DNA of 64,000 nucleotides, from positions 1 to 64,000 of the forward strand of contig NZ_WOTG01000001.1 of NCBI RefSeq assembly GCF_011516925.1, in the 5' to 3' direction. The notes beneath the pieces were generated by a model that saw nothing but the letters and a program-made list of their open reading frames with translations, did not search any database and was not told where the DNA came from. Numbering within the stretch: position 1 is the first letter of the stretch; each line of letters begins with the position of its first letter. This DNA comes from Acetobacter fabarum. Lineage in GTDB: Bacteria > Pseudomonadota > Alphaproteobacteria > Acetobacterales > Acetobacteraceae. Both the position numbers and the translations under genes were made by a program. Shown piece by piece: positions 31,341-41,511 of the stretch.

Positions 31341-32463
31341 GTCCGCCACTACGATTGGCAGCACGGAAGACCCTGCATTTTTTTCCGGAGTTCTGCACGC
31401 TCTTGCACAGCGTAAAAGCCTGAGTGCTGCGCAGGCCGAAGCCGCGTTTGGCAGCATTATGGATGGCCATGTTCCACCCGAACGGATTGCCGCTTTTTTA
31501 ATGGCATTGCGCGTGCGCGGGGAAACACAGGATGAGCTTTTTGGCGCTGTAACTGCCCTGCGGCAGCGGATGTACCCTGTCCCCAACGCTCCCGACAACA
31601 CGATTGATGTCTGTGGCACGGGGGGGGATAATTACGGCACGCTGAATGTTTCCACCGCCGTTGCCTTTGTGCTGGCAGCGCTTGGGGTGCCCGTAGCCAA
31701 ACATGGCAACAGAGCCATTTCCTCCCTCGCCGGAGCGTCCGACGTGCTGGCGGCTCTGTGCGTGCCATTGTCTTCCAACGCAGAGGTTCTTGCCGAACAG
31801 CTTGCGCGCCACCATGTGGTATTTATGGCTGCACCGCACCACCACCCGGCCATGCGGCATGCGGCGGGTGCCAGAAAAGTGCTGGCGCTGCCCACGCTGT
31901 TCAATCTGGTTGGTCCCATGGTTAATCCGGCTGGTGTCAAACGCCAGCTTATGGGGGTTTTTTCCACCCAGTGGCTCCGTCCCGTTACGGAAGTGCTGGC
32001 CCGTCTGGGGTCGGAATGTGTGTGGACGGTCTGCGGCCAGCCGCAGGACGGGCAGGGCGGGATAGACGAAATAACACTGGCAGGCCCCACGCAGGCTGTA
32101 GCGCTTGAAAACGGGCAGATTCAGTCCCACCTGATTGAGCCGGACATGGCGGGCCTGCCTTACGCCCCCGTATCCGCCATTAAAGGGGGCGATGCCCAGC
32201 ATAACGCGCAGGCGCTGGAAGCACTCCTGCGTGGCGCACACGGGGCGTACCGTGATACGGTTCTGTTGAACGCGGCATTTGCGCTGCATGTTGCCGGTCA
32301 ACAGACTGTCCTGCACAATGGCCGGATTGACCCAGCCAGCCTCAGGAACAGTGTGGCAACCGCCGCACGCTCACTCGACAACGGCACTGCCCTTGCGGTG
32401 CTTAATGGTTTACGTGCATCACGTTCGGATGCACACGCCGGAGACATGACAGGACAATCATGA
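31333..32463 (+). CDS. trpD: Anthranilate phosphoribosyltransferase
   Basis: TrpD joins anthranilate to PRPP, the second committed step of tryptophan synthesis. The 376-residue protein contains the PRPP and anthranilate site segments [36 protein letters not shown], and [11 protein letters not shown]. It overlaps trpG by 8 bases and trpC by 4, so the three are translationally coupled. The N terminus carries about 20 extra residues relative to shorter members. Confidence 0.96.
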   Translation: MPESATTIGSTEDPAFFSGVLHALAQRKSLSAAQAEAAFGSIMDGHVPPERIAAFLMALRVRGETQDELFGAVTALRQRMYPVPNAPDNTIDVCGTGGDNYGTLNVSTAVAFVLAALGVPVAKHGNRAISSLAGASDVLAALCVPLSSNAEVLAEQLARHHVVFMAAPHHHPAMRHAAGARKVLALPTLFNLVGPMVNPAGVKRQLMGVFSTQWLRPVTEVLARLGSECVWTVCGQPQDGQGGIDEITLAGPTQAVALENGQIQSHLIEPDMAGLPYAPVSAIKGGDAQHNAQALEALLRGAHGAYRDTVLLNAAFALHVAGQQTVLHNGRIDPASLRNSVATAARSLDNGTALAVLNGLRASRSDAHAGDMTGQS

Positions 32464-33326
32464 ACGATACATCCTCCACGTCCACTGTAGCTTCCGCTGC
32501 CGTCACACCTGACTGCAAAGTAGATGAACTGCCAGATGTTCTGGCCCGCATCTGTGCGCGGACACGGCTGGAAGTGGAACATCGCTCCACGCTGCACCCC
32601 TTAAAGGAAGTTGTAGCCAAAGCGCAGGAAACCAAGGAAGCACCTCGGGGCTTCGGTCGTGCGCTCAAGGAAAAAGCCGCTGACCGCGCCGTGGGCCTGA
32701 TTGCCGAGATCAAGAAGGCATCTCCTTCTGCGGGTATCTTGCAGGAAGAATACGACCCCGCGCGGATCGCCCTAGCCTACGAACAGGCCGGAGCTGCCTG
32801 CATTTCCGTGCTAACGGAAAGCTCATGCTTCCACGGTGCAAACGAGGATCTGGCAACAGCCCGGGCCGCCTGTGCGCTGCCAGTCCTGCGCAAGGACTTT
32901 ATTCTCGACCCGTGGCAGGTTTACGAAAGCCGGATGATCGGTGCTGACTGCATCTTGCTGATCATGTCCATTCTGACAGATGAAATGGCGCTGGAACTGG
33001 TTGATCACGCCAAGGGTCTGGATATGGACGTTCTGGTGGAAGTGCATGATGAGGACGAACTGAACCGCGCACTGGCGCTGGACACGTTCCTGATCGGTAT
33101 TAACAACCGTAACCTCAAGACCCTGACAACAGACATCAACACCACCAGCCAGCTTGCCCCTCTGGTGCCGCCTGACCGGATTATCATCTCCGAAAGCGGG
33201 ATTAAAACACACGAAGAAATTGCCCAGCTTGCCTCTATTGGGGTCACGGGCTTTCTGGTCGGTGAAACGCTGCTCCGCCAGCCAGACCCCGGAGCTGCTG
33301 CACGCACATTGCTCGGACTGAAGTAA
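32460..33326 (+). CDS. trpC: Indole-3-glycerol phosphate synthase
   Basis: TrpC closes the indole ring to form indole-3-glycerol phosphate. The 288-residue TIM barrel has [77 protein letters not shown], and [31 protein letters not shown]. The N-terminal 20 residues are Thr/Ser-rich and not conserved. This is a stand-alone TrpC with no TrpF fused to it. moaC follows after two bases. Confidence 0.97.
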   Translation: MNDTSSTSTVASAAVTPDCKVDELPDVLARICARTRLEVEHRSTLHPLKEVVAKAQETKEAPRGFGRALKEKAADRAVGLIAEIKKASPSAGILQEEYDPARIALAYEQAGAACISVLTESSCFHGANEDLATARAACALPVLRKDFILDPWQVYESRMIGADCILLIMSILTDEMALELVDHAKGLDMDVLVEVHDEDELNRALALDTFLIGINNRNLKTLTTDINTTSQLAPLVPPDRIIISESGIKTHEEIAQLASIGVTGFLVGETLLRQPDPGAAARTLLGLK

Positions 33327-33328
33327 CA

Positions 33329-33805
33329 GTGCGCGAACAGCCCCTGACCCATCTGGATTCATCCGGGCATGCCCGGATGGTGGATGTATCCGATAAGGAC
33401 GAGACATTCCGCAAGGCCATTGCGGCAGCAGAAGTGCATATGCAGCGCCACACGCTGGATCTGATTGTCTCGGGCTCCATGCCCAAAGGGGATGTGCTGG
33501 CAACAGCCCGGATTGCGGGGATTATGGCCGCAAAAAAAACGGCTGATGTTATCCCCCTCTGCCACCCGTTGCGCCTGACATCTGTCACGCTTGATCTTGT
33601 CGCTACAGATGACAAAATCGAGATCACTGCGGCTGTTACAACAAAAGACGCAACCGGAGTGGAAATGGAGGCGTTGACTGCGGTATCTGTCGCGGCCCTC
33701 ACACTCTATGACATGTGCAAGGCCGTTGACCGTAGCATGCGCATCGACAATATCCGGCTACAGCACAAAAGCGGTGGCAGATCAGGAGAATATAACGCCA
33801 AATAA
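33329..33805 (+). CDS. moaC: Cyclic pyranopterin monophosphate synthase
   Basis: MoaC converts the GTP-derived intermediate made by MoaA to cyclic pyranopterin, the first molybdenum cofactor precursor. The 158-residue protein contains [33 protein letters not shown], the active-site IPLCHPL, and [23 protein letters not shown]. The start is a GTG two bases after trpC. trpC-moaC is frequent in alphaproteobacteria, often followed by moeA; here moeA is absent and pdhA comes next after a weak terminator. Confidence 0.96.
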   Translation: MREQPLTHLDSSGHARMVDVSDKDETFRKAIAAAEVHMQRHTLDLIVSGSMPKGDVLATARIAGIMAAKKTADVIPLCHPLRLTSVTLDLVATDDKIEITAAVTTKDATGVEMEALTAVSVAALTLYDMCKAVDRSMRIDNIRLQHKSGGRSGEYNAK

Positions 33806-33809
33806 CCAA

Positions 33810-33836
33810 GGTGCCCTGATCAGACGGCATTTTTTT
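33810..33836 (+). terminator. Weak intrinsic terminator after moaC
   Basis: GTGCC (33811-33815) pairs with GGCAT (33826-33830, one G-T pair) and is followed by a run of T residues to 33836. The stem is short. Confidence 0.45.
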
Positions 33837-33937
33837 ATGCAAAAAACACGATAAAATGCTCGAACCGACCAGTCCCCTGGCCGCCAAGACATTACGTTAT
33901 AAGACGCATTTACCTATGTATCGTAGAGGGTCCATAC

Positions 33938-34948
33938 ATGGAAACAACATCTGAGCAGGTCGGCGCAGTCGGTGGCAACGGCCCATCACTGACCCGGGAG
34001 CAGTTTCTAACAGCTTATCACGACATGCTGCTGATCCGCCGGTTTGAAGAAAAAGCCGGACAGCTTTACGGCATGGGGCTGATCGGGGGGTTCTGTCACC
34101 TTTACATCGGGCAGGAAGCCGTTGTGGTTGGCATACAGATGTGCCTCAAGGACGGGGACAAGCTGATCACCTCCTACCGCGACCATGGGCAGATGCTTGT
34201 CGCAGGTATGACCCCGCGGGGCGTTATGGCTGAGTTGACCGGCCGCGCCACGGGCTATTCGCATGGCAAGGGCGGTTCCATGCACATGTTCTCGCGCGAG
34301 AAGAACTTTTATGGCGGGCATGGTATTGTTGGTGCACAGGTAGCACTTGGCATTGGTTTGGCCTTCGCCAACAAATATCGCGGCACGGATGAAGTTTCTG
34401 TTGCGTATTTTGGGGATGGCGCAGCCGGGCAGGGGCAGGTTTATGAAAGCTTCAACCTGGCCGCCCTGCACAAGCTGCCCTGTATTTTTGTCATCGAAAA
34501 CAACAAATACGGCATGGGCACTGCAATCGAGCGGGCTTCGGCTTCCCATAACCTGTACAAAAATGGTGAGCCTTGGGGCATTCCCGGCGTGCAGGTGGAT
34601 GGCATGGATGTTGCTGCTGTGCATGCCGCCGCAGCTCAGGCCGTAGCACACTGCCGCGCGGGCAAAGGCCCTTACATTCTGGAAATGATGACCTACCGCT
34701 ACCGTGGTCATTCCATGTCCGACCCGGCCAAATACCGCACGCGTGAGGAGGTTGATCTGGTCCGCAAGACGCGTGACCCGATTGAACACGTCAAGCATAT
34801 CCTTCTGGACGCCGGGGTTGAGGAAGCCACGCTCAAAGCCATGGAAGCCGAAATTAAAGCCGTCGTGAACGACTCAGCCGAATTCGCGCAGACCAGCCCG
34901 GAACCTGACCCTTCTGAACTTTATACGGACGTTGTGCTGGAGGCCTGA
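33938..34948 (+). CDS. pdhA: Pyruvate dehydrogenase E1 component, alpha subunit
   Basis: The alpha subunit binds thiamine diphosphate and, with PdhB, decarboxylates pyruvate. The 336-residue protein has the family start [33 protein letters not shown], the ThDP-Mg motif [31 protein letters not shown], and the phosphorylation-loop equivalent [21 protein letters not shown] lies about 8 bases before the ATG. It opens the run pdhA-pdhB-pdhC-lpd. Confidence 0.97.
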   Translation: METTSEQVGAVGGNGPSLTREQFLTAYHDMLLIRRFEEKAGQLYGMGLIGGFCHLYIGQEAVVVGIQMCLKDGDKLITSYRDHGQMLVAGMTPRGVMAELTGRATGYSHGKGGSMHMFSREKNFYGGHGIVGAQVALGIGLAFANKYRGTDEVSVAYFGDGAAGQGQVYESFNLAALHKLPCIFVIENNKYGMGTAIERASASHNLYKNGEPWGIPGVQVDGMDVAAVHAAAAQAVAHCRAGKGPYILEMMTYRYRGHSMSDPAKYRTREEVDLVRKTRDPIEHVKHILLDAGVEEATLKAMEAEIKAVVNDSAEFAQTSPEPDPSELYTDVVLEA

Positions 34949-34955
34949 GCAGATT

Positions 34956-36314
34956 ATGGCGACTAAAATTTTAATGCCCGCCCTTTCCCCCACCATGACA
35001 GAAGGCAAAATTGCCCGCTGGCTGAAAAAGGAAGGGGACACCATTACCACCGGTGACGTACTGGCCGAGATCGAAACCGACAAGGCCACAATGGAAATTG
35101 AAGCCATTGAAGACGGCATTCTTGGTCGTGTGCTGATCAACGAAGGGGTTGAAGGTGTTGCCGTCAACACCCCCATAGCCATTGTGGTTGAAGACGGTGA
35201 AGCCGTGCCCGAAACCGATACCGTAAGCGATGCGCCCACCACCAGCGCTCCCGCACCGGCAGCCGCCAGCACGGCATCCCCCGCAACCGCGCCCGCAACA
35301 CCCCTGAGCCCGACCGAACCAGAGCAGGACTGGGGTGAAACGCGGGAAATTACCGTGCGTGAAGCCCTGCGCGATGCCATGGCAGCAGAACTGCGCCGCG
35401 ATGAAGACGTGTTCCTGCTCGGTGAGGAAGTCGCCGAGTACCAGGGGGCTTACAAAATCTCGCAGGGGTTATTGCAGGAGTTTGGCGAAAAACGCGTGCT
35501 GGACATGCCCATTACCGAGCATGGCTTTACCGGCATGGCCGTTGGCGCAGCCCTGACCGGGCTTAAACCTGTTGTCGAGTTCATGACCATGAACTTTGCC
35601 ATGCAGGCCATTGACCACATTATCAACTCCGCTGCCAAAACGCTGTATATGTCCGGCGGGCAGATGGGGTGCCCCATTGTGTTCCGCGGCCCTAACGGCG
35701 CTGCCGCACGCGTGGGTGCCCAGCATTCGCAGTGCTACGCAAGTTGGTACGGCCATGTGCCAGGGCTTAAAGTTGTTGCCCCGTGGTCCGCAGCAGACGC
35801 CAAGGGGCTGCTGCGCGCTGCTATCCGTGACCCGAACCCGGTGATCGTGCTGGAAAATGAGATTCTTTACGGGCAGAAGTTCCCTTGCCCGATTGATGAA
35901 GATTTCATTCTGCCCATTGGCAAGGCAAAGATCGAACGGGCTGGCACCGATGTCACCATTGTTGCTTTCTCCATTGCCGTAGGTACAGCGCTGGATGCGG
36001 CGGCCGAACTTGCCAAGCAGGGGATTGAGGCCGAAGTGATCAACCTGCGCAGCATTCGCCCGCTGGATACAGCCACAATTGTCAACAGCGTGAAAAAGAC
36101 CAGCCGCCTTGTCACGGTGGAAGAGGGCTGGCCGTTTGCTGGCATTGGCTCCGAAGTGGCCATGCAGGTTATTGAACATGCCTTTGACTGGCTGGATGCC
36201 CCCCCCGTGCGCGTTGCCGGTGAAGATGTGCCCATGCCATTTGCAGCCAATCTGGAAAAACTGGCCCTTCCACAGTCTGAGCACGTGGTTAAAGCCGTGC
36301 GCAGCCTGATCTGA
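34956..36314 (+). CDS. pdhB: Pyruvate dehydrogenase E1 component, beta subunit with lipoyl domain
   Basis: The 452-residue protein has an N-terminal lipoyl domain (about residues 1-80, lipoyl Lys in [10 protein letters not shown]), an Ala/Pro/Thr-rich linker (about 85-125), and the E1-beta transketolase body starting [45 protein letters not shown]1-beta fused to a lipoyl domain is known in several alphaproteobacteria. Its lipoyl domain is very similar to that of pdhC, with 36 identical bases (35061-35096 and 36431-36466). It starts 7 bases after pdhA. Confidence 0.97.
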   Translation: MATKILMPALSPTMTEGKIARWLKKEGDTITTGDVLAEIETDKATMEIEAIEDGILGRVLINEGVEGVAVNTPIAIVVEDGEAVPETDTVSDAPTTSAPAPAAASTASPATAPATPLSPTEPEQDWGETREITVREALRDAMAAELRRDEDVFLLGEEVAEYQGAYKISQGLLQEFGEKRVLDMPITEHGFTGMAVGAALTGLKPVVEFMTMNFAMQAIDHIINSAAKTLYMSGGQMGCPIVFRGPNGAAARVGAQHSQCYASWYGHVPGLKVVAPWSAADAKGLLRAAIRDPNPVIVLENEILYGQKFPCPIDEDFILPIGKAKIERAGTDVTIVAFSIAVGTALDAAAELAKQGIEAEVINLRSIRPLDTATIVNSVKKTSRLVTVEEGWPFAGIGSEVAMQVIEHAFDWLDAPPVRVAGEDVPMPFAANLEKLALPQSEHVVKAVRSLI

Positions 36315-36325
36315 GGTGATGAAAG

Positions 36326-37582
36326 ATGGCAATTGAAATTCTGATGCCCGCCCTCTCTCCCACCATGACAGAGGGTAAGATTGCCCGCTGGCTGAAAAAA
36401 GAGGGCGATACGGTTAACAATGGCGATGTGCTGGCCGAGATCGAAACCGACAAGGCCACAATGGAAGTAGAAGCCATTGAAGATGGCATTTTTGGCCGCA
36501 TCCTTGTTCCCGAAGGGACCGAGGGGGTTGCGGTCAATACGCCCATCGCCATTATGGTGGAAGAAGGGGAGGCTGTGCCGGACTCTGCCGCACCGCCCGC
36601 CACCAGCGCAGCACCTGCGCCAGCCCCCGCACAGGCGGGTGCTGTAGCACCAGCCAGTGCACCGGTTGCCCCGGCGGCTGCATTGCAGGCCTCGCGCCCG
36701 GCCAACCGCATTGTTGCCTCCCCGCTGGCTCGCCGCATTGCCGCTGCAAAAAATGTGGACCTGTCCACGCTCAAGGGAACAGGGCCTAACGGGCGCATTG
36801 TCAAACGCGATGTGGAAGCGGCTGCCGCACAGCCAGCGGCCGCTCCCAAACCCGGCCAGCAGGCAAATGCACCTCTTCCCACGGGCGCAAGCCGTACGGT
36901 GCCGCACACCACCATGCGCAAGGTGATTGCCCGCCGGTTGAGTGAATCCAAGGCGACCATTCCGCACTTTTATGTTTCCATGGATGTGGAGCTTGATGCG
37001 CTTATGGCATTACGCTCACAGCTCAATGCCCTGTCTCATGATGAAGGGCAGGACGCGTTCAAGTTGTCGGTTAATGATATGCTGATCAAGGCAGCGGCTC
37101 TTGCGCTCAAGCAGGTGCCCGAAGTCAACGCCTCCTTTACGGAAGACGCCATGATCTTGCATGAAGATGCGGATATTTCCGTGGCGGTTTCCCTTGATGA
37201 TGGGCTGATTACCCCCATTGTGCGGGCTGCTGACCGCAAAAGCCTCAAGCAGATCAGTCAGGAAGCCAAATCTCTGGTTTCCCGCGCCAGAGCAGGCAAG
37301 CTGAAGCCCGAAGAGTTTCAGGGCGGTACGTTCTCCATTTCCAATATGGGGATGTTCGGCGTCAAGGAATTCGCAGCTATTGTGACCCCCCCGCAGGCCG
37401 CCATTCTGGCCATTGCTGCTGGCAAACGGCAGCCTGTTGTGAGTGGTGACGAGATTAAAGTGGCAACAGTCATGACTGTAACACTCTCGGTCGATCACCG
37501 CGCGGTGGATGGGGCCATGGCCGCCAAATGGCTCTCGGCCTTCCGTAACATTGTGCAGGCACCTCTGGCTCTTGTTCTGTAA
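36326..37582 (+). CDS. pdhC: Dihydrolipoamide acetyltransferase (PDH E2)
   Basis: The 418-residue E2 forms the core of the complex and passes the acetyl group to coenzyme A. It has one lipoyl domain (1-80), an Ala/Pro linker, a peripheral subunit-binding domain ([35 protein letters not shown], about 130-165), and the catalytic domain with the DHRAVDGA active site near the C terminus. GAGGTGAT lies about 7 bases before the ATG. It follows pdhB by 11 bases. Confidence 0.97.
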   Translation: MAIEILMPALSPTMTEGKIARWLKKEGDTVNNGDVLAEIETDKATMEVEAIEDGIFGRILVPEGTEGVAVNTPIAIMVEEGEAVPDSAAPPATSAAPAPAPAQAGAVAPASAPVAPAAALQASRPANRIVASPLARRIAAAKNVDLSTLKGTGPNGRIVKRDVEAAAAQPAAAPKPGQQANAPLPTGASRTVPHTTMRKVIARRLSESKATIPHFYVSMDVELDALMALRSQLNALSHDEGQDAFKLSVNDMLIKAAALALKQVPEVNASFTEDAMILHEDADISVAVSLDDGLITPIVRAADRKSLKQISQEAKSLVSRARAGKLKPEEFQGGTFSISNMGMFGVKEFAAIVTPPQAAILAIAAGKRQPVVSGDEIKVATVMTVTLSVDHRAVDGAMAAKWLSAFRNIVQAPLALVL

Positions 37583-37612
37583 CGCAGCCTTTTGCGGGAG
37601 AAATTTGGCATC

Positions 37613-39025
37613 ATGAGCCAGACAGATTTTGATGTGATCGTCATTGGTGGCGGGCCGGGTGGGTATGTTGCCGCTCTGCGCGCTGCCCAGCTTAAACTCT
37701 CCGTTGCGGTGGTTGAAGCCCAGCATCTTGGTGGCATCTGCCTTAACTGGGGGTGCATCCCCACCAAGGCGCTGCTTCGGGCATCGGAAATCAATCATCT
37801 GCTACACGACCTGCCGGCCTATGGGTTTAAGGCCGATGGTGTAAGCTTTGATTTTAAAAAAATTGTTGCCCGCTCCCGGGCTGTCTCCAAGCAGTTGTCC
37901 GCAGGGGTTGCGCATCTGCTTAAAAAGGCCAAGGTTCCGGTTTTTGACGGCCACGGCAAGCTGGATGGCACATTGGCCAACGGTCGCCGCAAAGTGCTCG
38001 TCAGCAAGGATGGGGCAGCCCCCACCACGCTCACCGCCCAGCACGTTATTCTGGCAACTGGTGCACGCGCACGAGTGCTGCCGGGGCTGGAGCCGGATGG
38101 TCAATTCATCTGGTCCTACAAGGAAGCCCTTGTGCCAGAAACCATGCCCAAAAGCCTTGTGGTTATTGGTTCTGGCGCTATTGGCACCGAGTTTGCATCC
38201 TTCTACCGCAACATGGGTGCGGACGTAACGCTGGTGGAAGTTGCCGAGCGCATTCTGCCCGTAGAAGATGTGGAAATAAGCCAGCTTGCACGCAAAGCCT
38301 TTGAAAAACAGGGCATTCGGGTGCTGACCAGCGCCAAGATCGGCACGTTGCAGAAAACGGCAACCGGGGTCAGCATTCCCGTTACCGTCAATGGTAAAGC
38401 CGATACATTGGTTGCCGAACGGGTTATTTCTGCCGTTGGTATTGTTGGCAATGTGGAAAAAATCGGGCTGGAAGGGACCAAAATCCAGGTCGATCGGACG
38501 CATGTGGTCACAGATGCGCTTTGCCGCACGGGCGAACCCGGCGTGTACGCTATTGGCGATCTGGCCGGTGCGCCATGGCTTGCCCACAAGGCCAGCCATG
38601 AAGCCGTGATGTGTGTAGAAGCCATTGCGGGCAGAAAAGTCCACCCAATCGACCCGACCAAAATACCCGGCTGCACCTACTGCCGCCCGCAAATTGCCTC
38701 CGTTGGTTACACGGAAGCAAAGGCGCTGGAAGCTGGTTACAAGGTACGTGTTGGCCGCTTCCCGCTTATTGCCAATGGTAAAGCCCTTGCCATGGGTGAA
38801 CCGGACGGGCTGATCAAAACGGTTTTTGATGCCCAGACTGGCGAGCTGCTTGGCGCGCACATGATTGGCGCGGAAGTGACTGAAATGATTCAGGGTTACG
38901 TTATTGCCCGCACAGGGGAACTGACGGAAGCGGAACTGGCTGAAACCATTTTCCCGCACCCCACCATTTCTGAATCCATGCATGAGGCCGTTCTTGCGGC
39001 CTATGATGGCGCTTTGCACTTTTAG
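37613..39025 (+). CDS. lpd: Dihydrolipoyl dehydrogenase (E3)
   Basis: E3 reoxidises dihydrolipoamide and reduces NAD. The 470-residue flavoprotein starts with the FAD fold VIVIGGGPGGYVAA, has the redox-active disulfide in GGICLNWGCIPTK, the NAD-binding motif VVIGSGAIGTEFASF, the second FAD segment YAIGDLAGAPWLAHKASHE, and the catalytic HPTISE near the C terminus. Start 37613 is the ATG next to the conserved N terminus; an in-frame TTG at 37592 is less likely. It is the last of four PDH genes and is followed by a hairpin. Confidence 0.97.
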   Translation: MSQTDFDVIVIGGGPGGYVAALRAAQLKLSVAVVEAQHLGGICLNWGCIPTKALLRASEINHLLHDLPAYGFKADGVSFDFKKIVARSRAVSKQLSAGVAHLLKKAKVPVFDGHGKLDGTLANGRRKVLVSKDGAAPTTLTAQHVILATGARARVLPGLEPDGQFIWSYKEALVPETMPKSLVVIGSGAIGTEFASFYRNMGADVTLVEVAERILPVEDVEISQLARKAFEKQGIRVLTSAKIGTLQKTATGVSIPVTVNGKADTLVAERVISAVGIVGNVEKIGLEGTKIQVDRTHVVTDALCRTGEPGVYAIGDLAGAPWLAHKASHEAVMCVEAIAGRKVHPIDPTKIPGCTYCRPQIASVGYTEAKALEAGYKVRVGRFPLIANGKALAMGEPDGLIKTVFDAQTGELLGAHMIGAEVTEMIQGYVIARTGELTEAELAETIFPHPTISESMHEAVLAAYDGALHF

Positions 39026-39046
39026 TCTTTTGTTTTCAAAAGGGTA

Positions 39047-39074
39047 GGGCATCAATCTCGCGGGTTTGATGCCC
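39047..39074 (+). terminator. Hairpin after lpd
   Basis: GGGCATCAA (39047-39055) pairs perfectly with TTGATGCCC (39066-39074) around a 10-base loop. No T run follows, so its strength as a terminator is uncertain. Confidence 0.5.
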
Positions 39075-39165
39075 CATTCCCGGTTATCGCCTCTCCAACA
39101 CCTTGACGTGCATGCAGGGGCATTCCAGTTCTATCTGCACTCTTTGGGTATAAATGGGCGAAGTC

Positions 39166-40140
39166 ATGTCTACTCGTGTCGAGATTGATCATCGAAAAGG
39201 TGGGACAAGCCGGATACGGCACCCCGAAAAAGCCCATCGGCCGGACAACCCTATTGCCCGCAAGCCGGAGTGGATACGGGTTAGAGCACCCAACCACCCG
39301 ACTTACCACGAAACACGAACCCTCATGCGTGACAACAAGCTGGTCACTGTGTGTGAGGAGGCCGCATGCCCCAACATAGGGGAGTGCTGGTCACAGCGCC
39401 ATGCCACCATGATGATCATGGGGGAAATCTGCACCCGTGCGTGTGCATTCTGCAATGTCAGCACCGGCTTGCCTCATGCTCTGGATGAAGGCGAGCCTGA
39501 ACGCGTGGCAGAAGCCGTAGCCAAGCTGGGCCTGCGCCATGTGGTGATCACTTCTGTTGACCGGGATGACCTGGCCGATGGGGGAGCGCAGCATTTTGCG
39601 CGTGTCATTGCTGCCATACGCGCGACATCCCCCGACACGACCATTGAAATCCTGACACCGGATTTTTTGCGTAAAGACAAGGCTCTGGAAGTGGTTGTTA
39701 AAGCCCGCCCGGACGTGTTCAACCATAATCTGGAAACCGTGCCACGCCTTTACCCCACCATCCGGCCCGGCGCGCGGTATTACCAGTCCATGCGCCTGCT
39801 GGACCGGGTCAAGCAGCTTGATCCTTCCATTTTCACCAAATCAGGGCTGATGCTGGGTTTGGGGGAAGAAAAAATGGAACTCGCTCAGGTCATGGATGAT
39901 CTGCGCATTGCTGATGTGGATTTTATCACAATGGGGCAGTATTTGCAGCCCACGGTCAAGCACGCTGCCGTTGCGCGCTTTGTAACACCGGAAGAATTCG
40001 AGGAATACGGCACCATGGCGCGCGTAAAAGGGTTTTTGCAGGTCAGTTCCAGCCCCCTTACGCGCTCTTCCTACCATGCCGACACAGATTTTGCGCAGCT
40101 GCGCGAAGCACGCAACAAGCGCCTGAAGGAGGCTCTGTAA
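39166..40140 (+). CDS. lipA: Lipoyl synthase
   Basis: LipA is a radical-SAM enzyme that inserts two sulfurs into octanoyl groups on lipoyl domains, here probably including those of PdhB and PdhC. The auxiliary cluster motif is [12 protein letters not shown], the radical-SAM motif is [10 protein letters not shown], and the C-terminal RSSY motif is present (TRSSYHA). The 324-residue form starts at 39166; an ATG at 39154 would add four residues and cannot be excluded. Position directly after the PDH genes fits the role. The stop overlaps the coq10 start by one base. Confidence 0.96.
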   Translation: MSTRVEIDHRKGGTSRIRHPEKAHRPDNPIARKPEWIRVRAPNHPTYHETRTLMRDNKLVTVCEEAACPNIGECWSQRHATMMIMGEICTRACAFCNVSTGLPHALDEGEPERVAEAVAKLGLRHVVITSVDRDDLADGGAQHFARVIAAIRATSPDTTIEILTPDFLRKDKALEVVVKARPDVFNHNLETVPRLYPTIRPGARYYQSMRLLDRVKQLDPSIFTKSGLMLGLGEEKMELAQVMDDLRIADVDFITMGQYLQPTVKHAAVARFVTPEEFEEYGTMARVKGFLQVSSSPLTRSSYHADTDFAQLREARNKRLKEAL

Positions 40141-40631
40141 TGCCTAAACACGCAGAGACGCGTGTTCTGCCCTATCGCCCCGACCAGATTTTTGATCTGG
40201 TTGCGGACGTTGCACACTACCCCGCCTTTTTACCCTGGTGTGTTGCCGCACGCTTGCGCAGCCGCACCGAAACAGAACTTGTTGCCGACCTGACCATAGG
40301 CTTTGGTCCGTTCAGGGAGAGTTTTACCTCCCGTGTGACACTGGACCGTCCGTCCACCATTACCGTGCGTTACGAGCGCGGGCCGTTCCGCTACCTGCGT
40401 AATGTGTGGAAGTTCACGCCCCATGCCAATGGCTGTCAGGTCGACTTTTTTGTCGATTTCGAGTTTAACTCCCGCATTCTGCAAGCGGCTATTGGTGTAG
40501 TCTTTACCGAGGCAACCCGTCTTATGGTTTCCGCTTTTATCAAGCGTGCCAAAGAGGTTTATGGCCCTCCCGTACTACAGGCTGGCACCGCCACTCCAGC
40601 CGCTCTTTCAGGCCAGAAAACAGCAACCTGA
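40140..40631 (+). CDS. Coq10/RatA-family START-domain protein
   Basis: The 163-residue protein belongs to the polyketide cyclase/START-like group that includes eukaryotic Coq10, a ubiquinone-binding protein needed for respiration, and bacterial RatA. Typical features are the start PYRPDQIFDLVADVAHYPAFLPWCVAARL, GPFRESFTSRVTL, and VDFFVDFEFNSRILQAAIG. It overlaps lipA by one base (TAATG). In alphaproteobacteria this pairing is common, and a quinone-related role is more likely than a toxin role. Confidence 0.87.
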   Translation: MPKHAETRVLPYRPDQIFDLVADVAHYPAFLPWCVAARLRSRTETELVADLTIGFGPFRESFTSRVTLDRPSTITVRYERGPFRYLRNVWKFTPHANGCQVDFFVDFEFNSRILQAAIGVVFTEATRLMVSAFIKRAKEVYGPPVLQAGTATPAALSGQKTAT

Positions 40632-40682
40632 ACCATACCACCATCACGCAGAACCCAGAGTTTGAACACGGGGGACAACCGC

Positions 40683-40979
40683 ATGCCCATACTGTTTTAT
40701 CTGCTTCTGCTTGGTGGAACACTGGCACCAGTTGCACAGACTATGGCAGACACACTGCCAAAACAAACAGAGCGCACAGCCCCTACGGATCAGCCTCACG
40801 GCGGGAACGTAACAGCGGATGCGTTAAACGCTCAAAGTCTGGCGCATATACAGCGCACCCAGCCTGCCCAACCGGCCGCCACTCCTACATTGCCAGATGG
40901 TACCATAGCCAAAGGCACAGGGGTTATGGCACCGGATTTACAGGAAGCTCCTGTTTATAACCCGGCAGACAGACGATAA
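40683..40979 (+). CDS. Small secreted protein, unknown function
   Basis: This 98-residue protein has an N-terminal signal peptide (PILFYLLLLGGTLAPVAQTMA, cleavage probably after Ala near residue 22). The rest is rich in Thr, Pro, Gln and Ala with no Cys, and looks disordered. GGGGGA precedes the ATG at 40683, which is preferred to an ATG at 40662. It ends four bases from the convergent cinA. I do not recognise the family. Confidence 0.6.
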   Translation: MPILFYLLLLGGTLAPVAQTMADTLPKQTERTAPTDQPHGGNVTADALNAQSLAHIQRTQPAQPAATPTLPDGTIAKGTGVMAPDLQEAPVYNPADRR

Positions 40980-40983
40980 CCCG

Positions 40984-41499
40984 TTACAGATGAACCAAGC
41001 GGGCAGAAACAAGCCTTAAAGCGTGCAACACTGCCTGCTCGCGCACCTGTACCCGATCCCCGGAGAATATCTGCTGGTCTGCGCGTGTTGGGCCTCCACG
41101 CAGCGCCGTGGCAAACCAGACCAGCCCCACAGGCTTGTCCACGCTCCCGCCTCCTGGCCCCGCAATACCGGAAATAGACACAGCCACACCGGCACTGGAG
41201 CAGGCGTTCAACGCGCCCTCAGCCATCTGCTCTACCGTTTGTGCACTCACCGCGCCATGGGCAGCTAATGTGCTGGCCTGTACGCCCAGCACTGCCTGCT
41301 TCATGCCGTTGGAGTAGGTGACAAAGCCACCTTCGGTCACATCTGATGACCCGGCAAAATGCGTTAATGCCCCCGCGACCAGCCCGCCCGTGCAGCTTTC
41401 AGCCGTAACAACCCGCAGTTCTGCTGCGCGCAACAGAGCCAGAACACGTTCGGCTTCGGCCAGAACCGCAGGGCCATATCCTTCTGTCTGTTCGCGCAT
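40984..41499 (-). CDS. pncC: CinA C-terminal family protein (NMN amidohydrolase, PncC type)
   Basis: The 171-residue protein matches the stand-alone CinA C-terminal domain, which deamidates nicotinamide mononucleotide for NAD recycling. Signature: TAESCTGGLVAGALTHFAGSSDVTEGGFVTYSNGMKQAVLGV, followed by ISGIAGPGGGSVDKPVGLVWFA. The ATG at 41499 follows AAGGG by about 7 bases. It is 12 bases after pgpA on the same strand. The activity is inferred from the family. Confidence 0.9.
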   Translation of the reverse strand: MREQTEGYGPAVLAEAERVLALLRAAELRVVTAESCTGGLVAGALTHFAGSSDVTEGGFVTYSNGMKQAVLGVQASTLAAHGAVSAQTVEQMAEGALNACSSAGVAVSISGIAGPGGGSVDKPVGLVWFATALRGGPTRADQQIFSGDRVQVREQAVLHALRLVSARLVHL

Positions 41500-41511
41500 G
41501 TTCAACCCTTT

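Noticed and set aside
35867-36967. 366-codon open frame antisense to pdhB/pdhC
   Set aside because: It spans the end of one real gene and the start of another and matches no family.
37802-39055. 417-codon open frame antisense to lpd
   Set aside because: lpd is clearly genuine with all flavoprotein motifs. The antisense frame has the composition of a reverse translation and no start signals.
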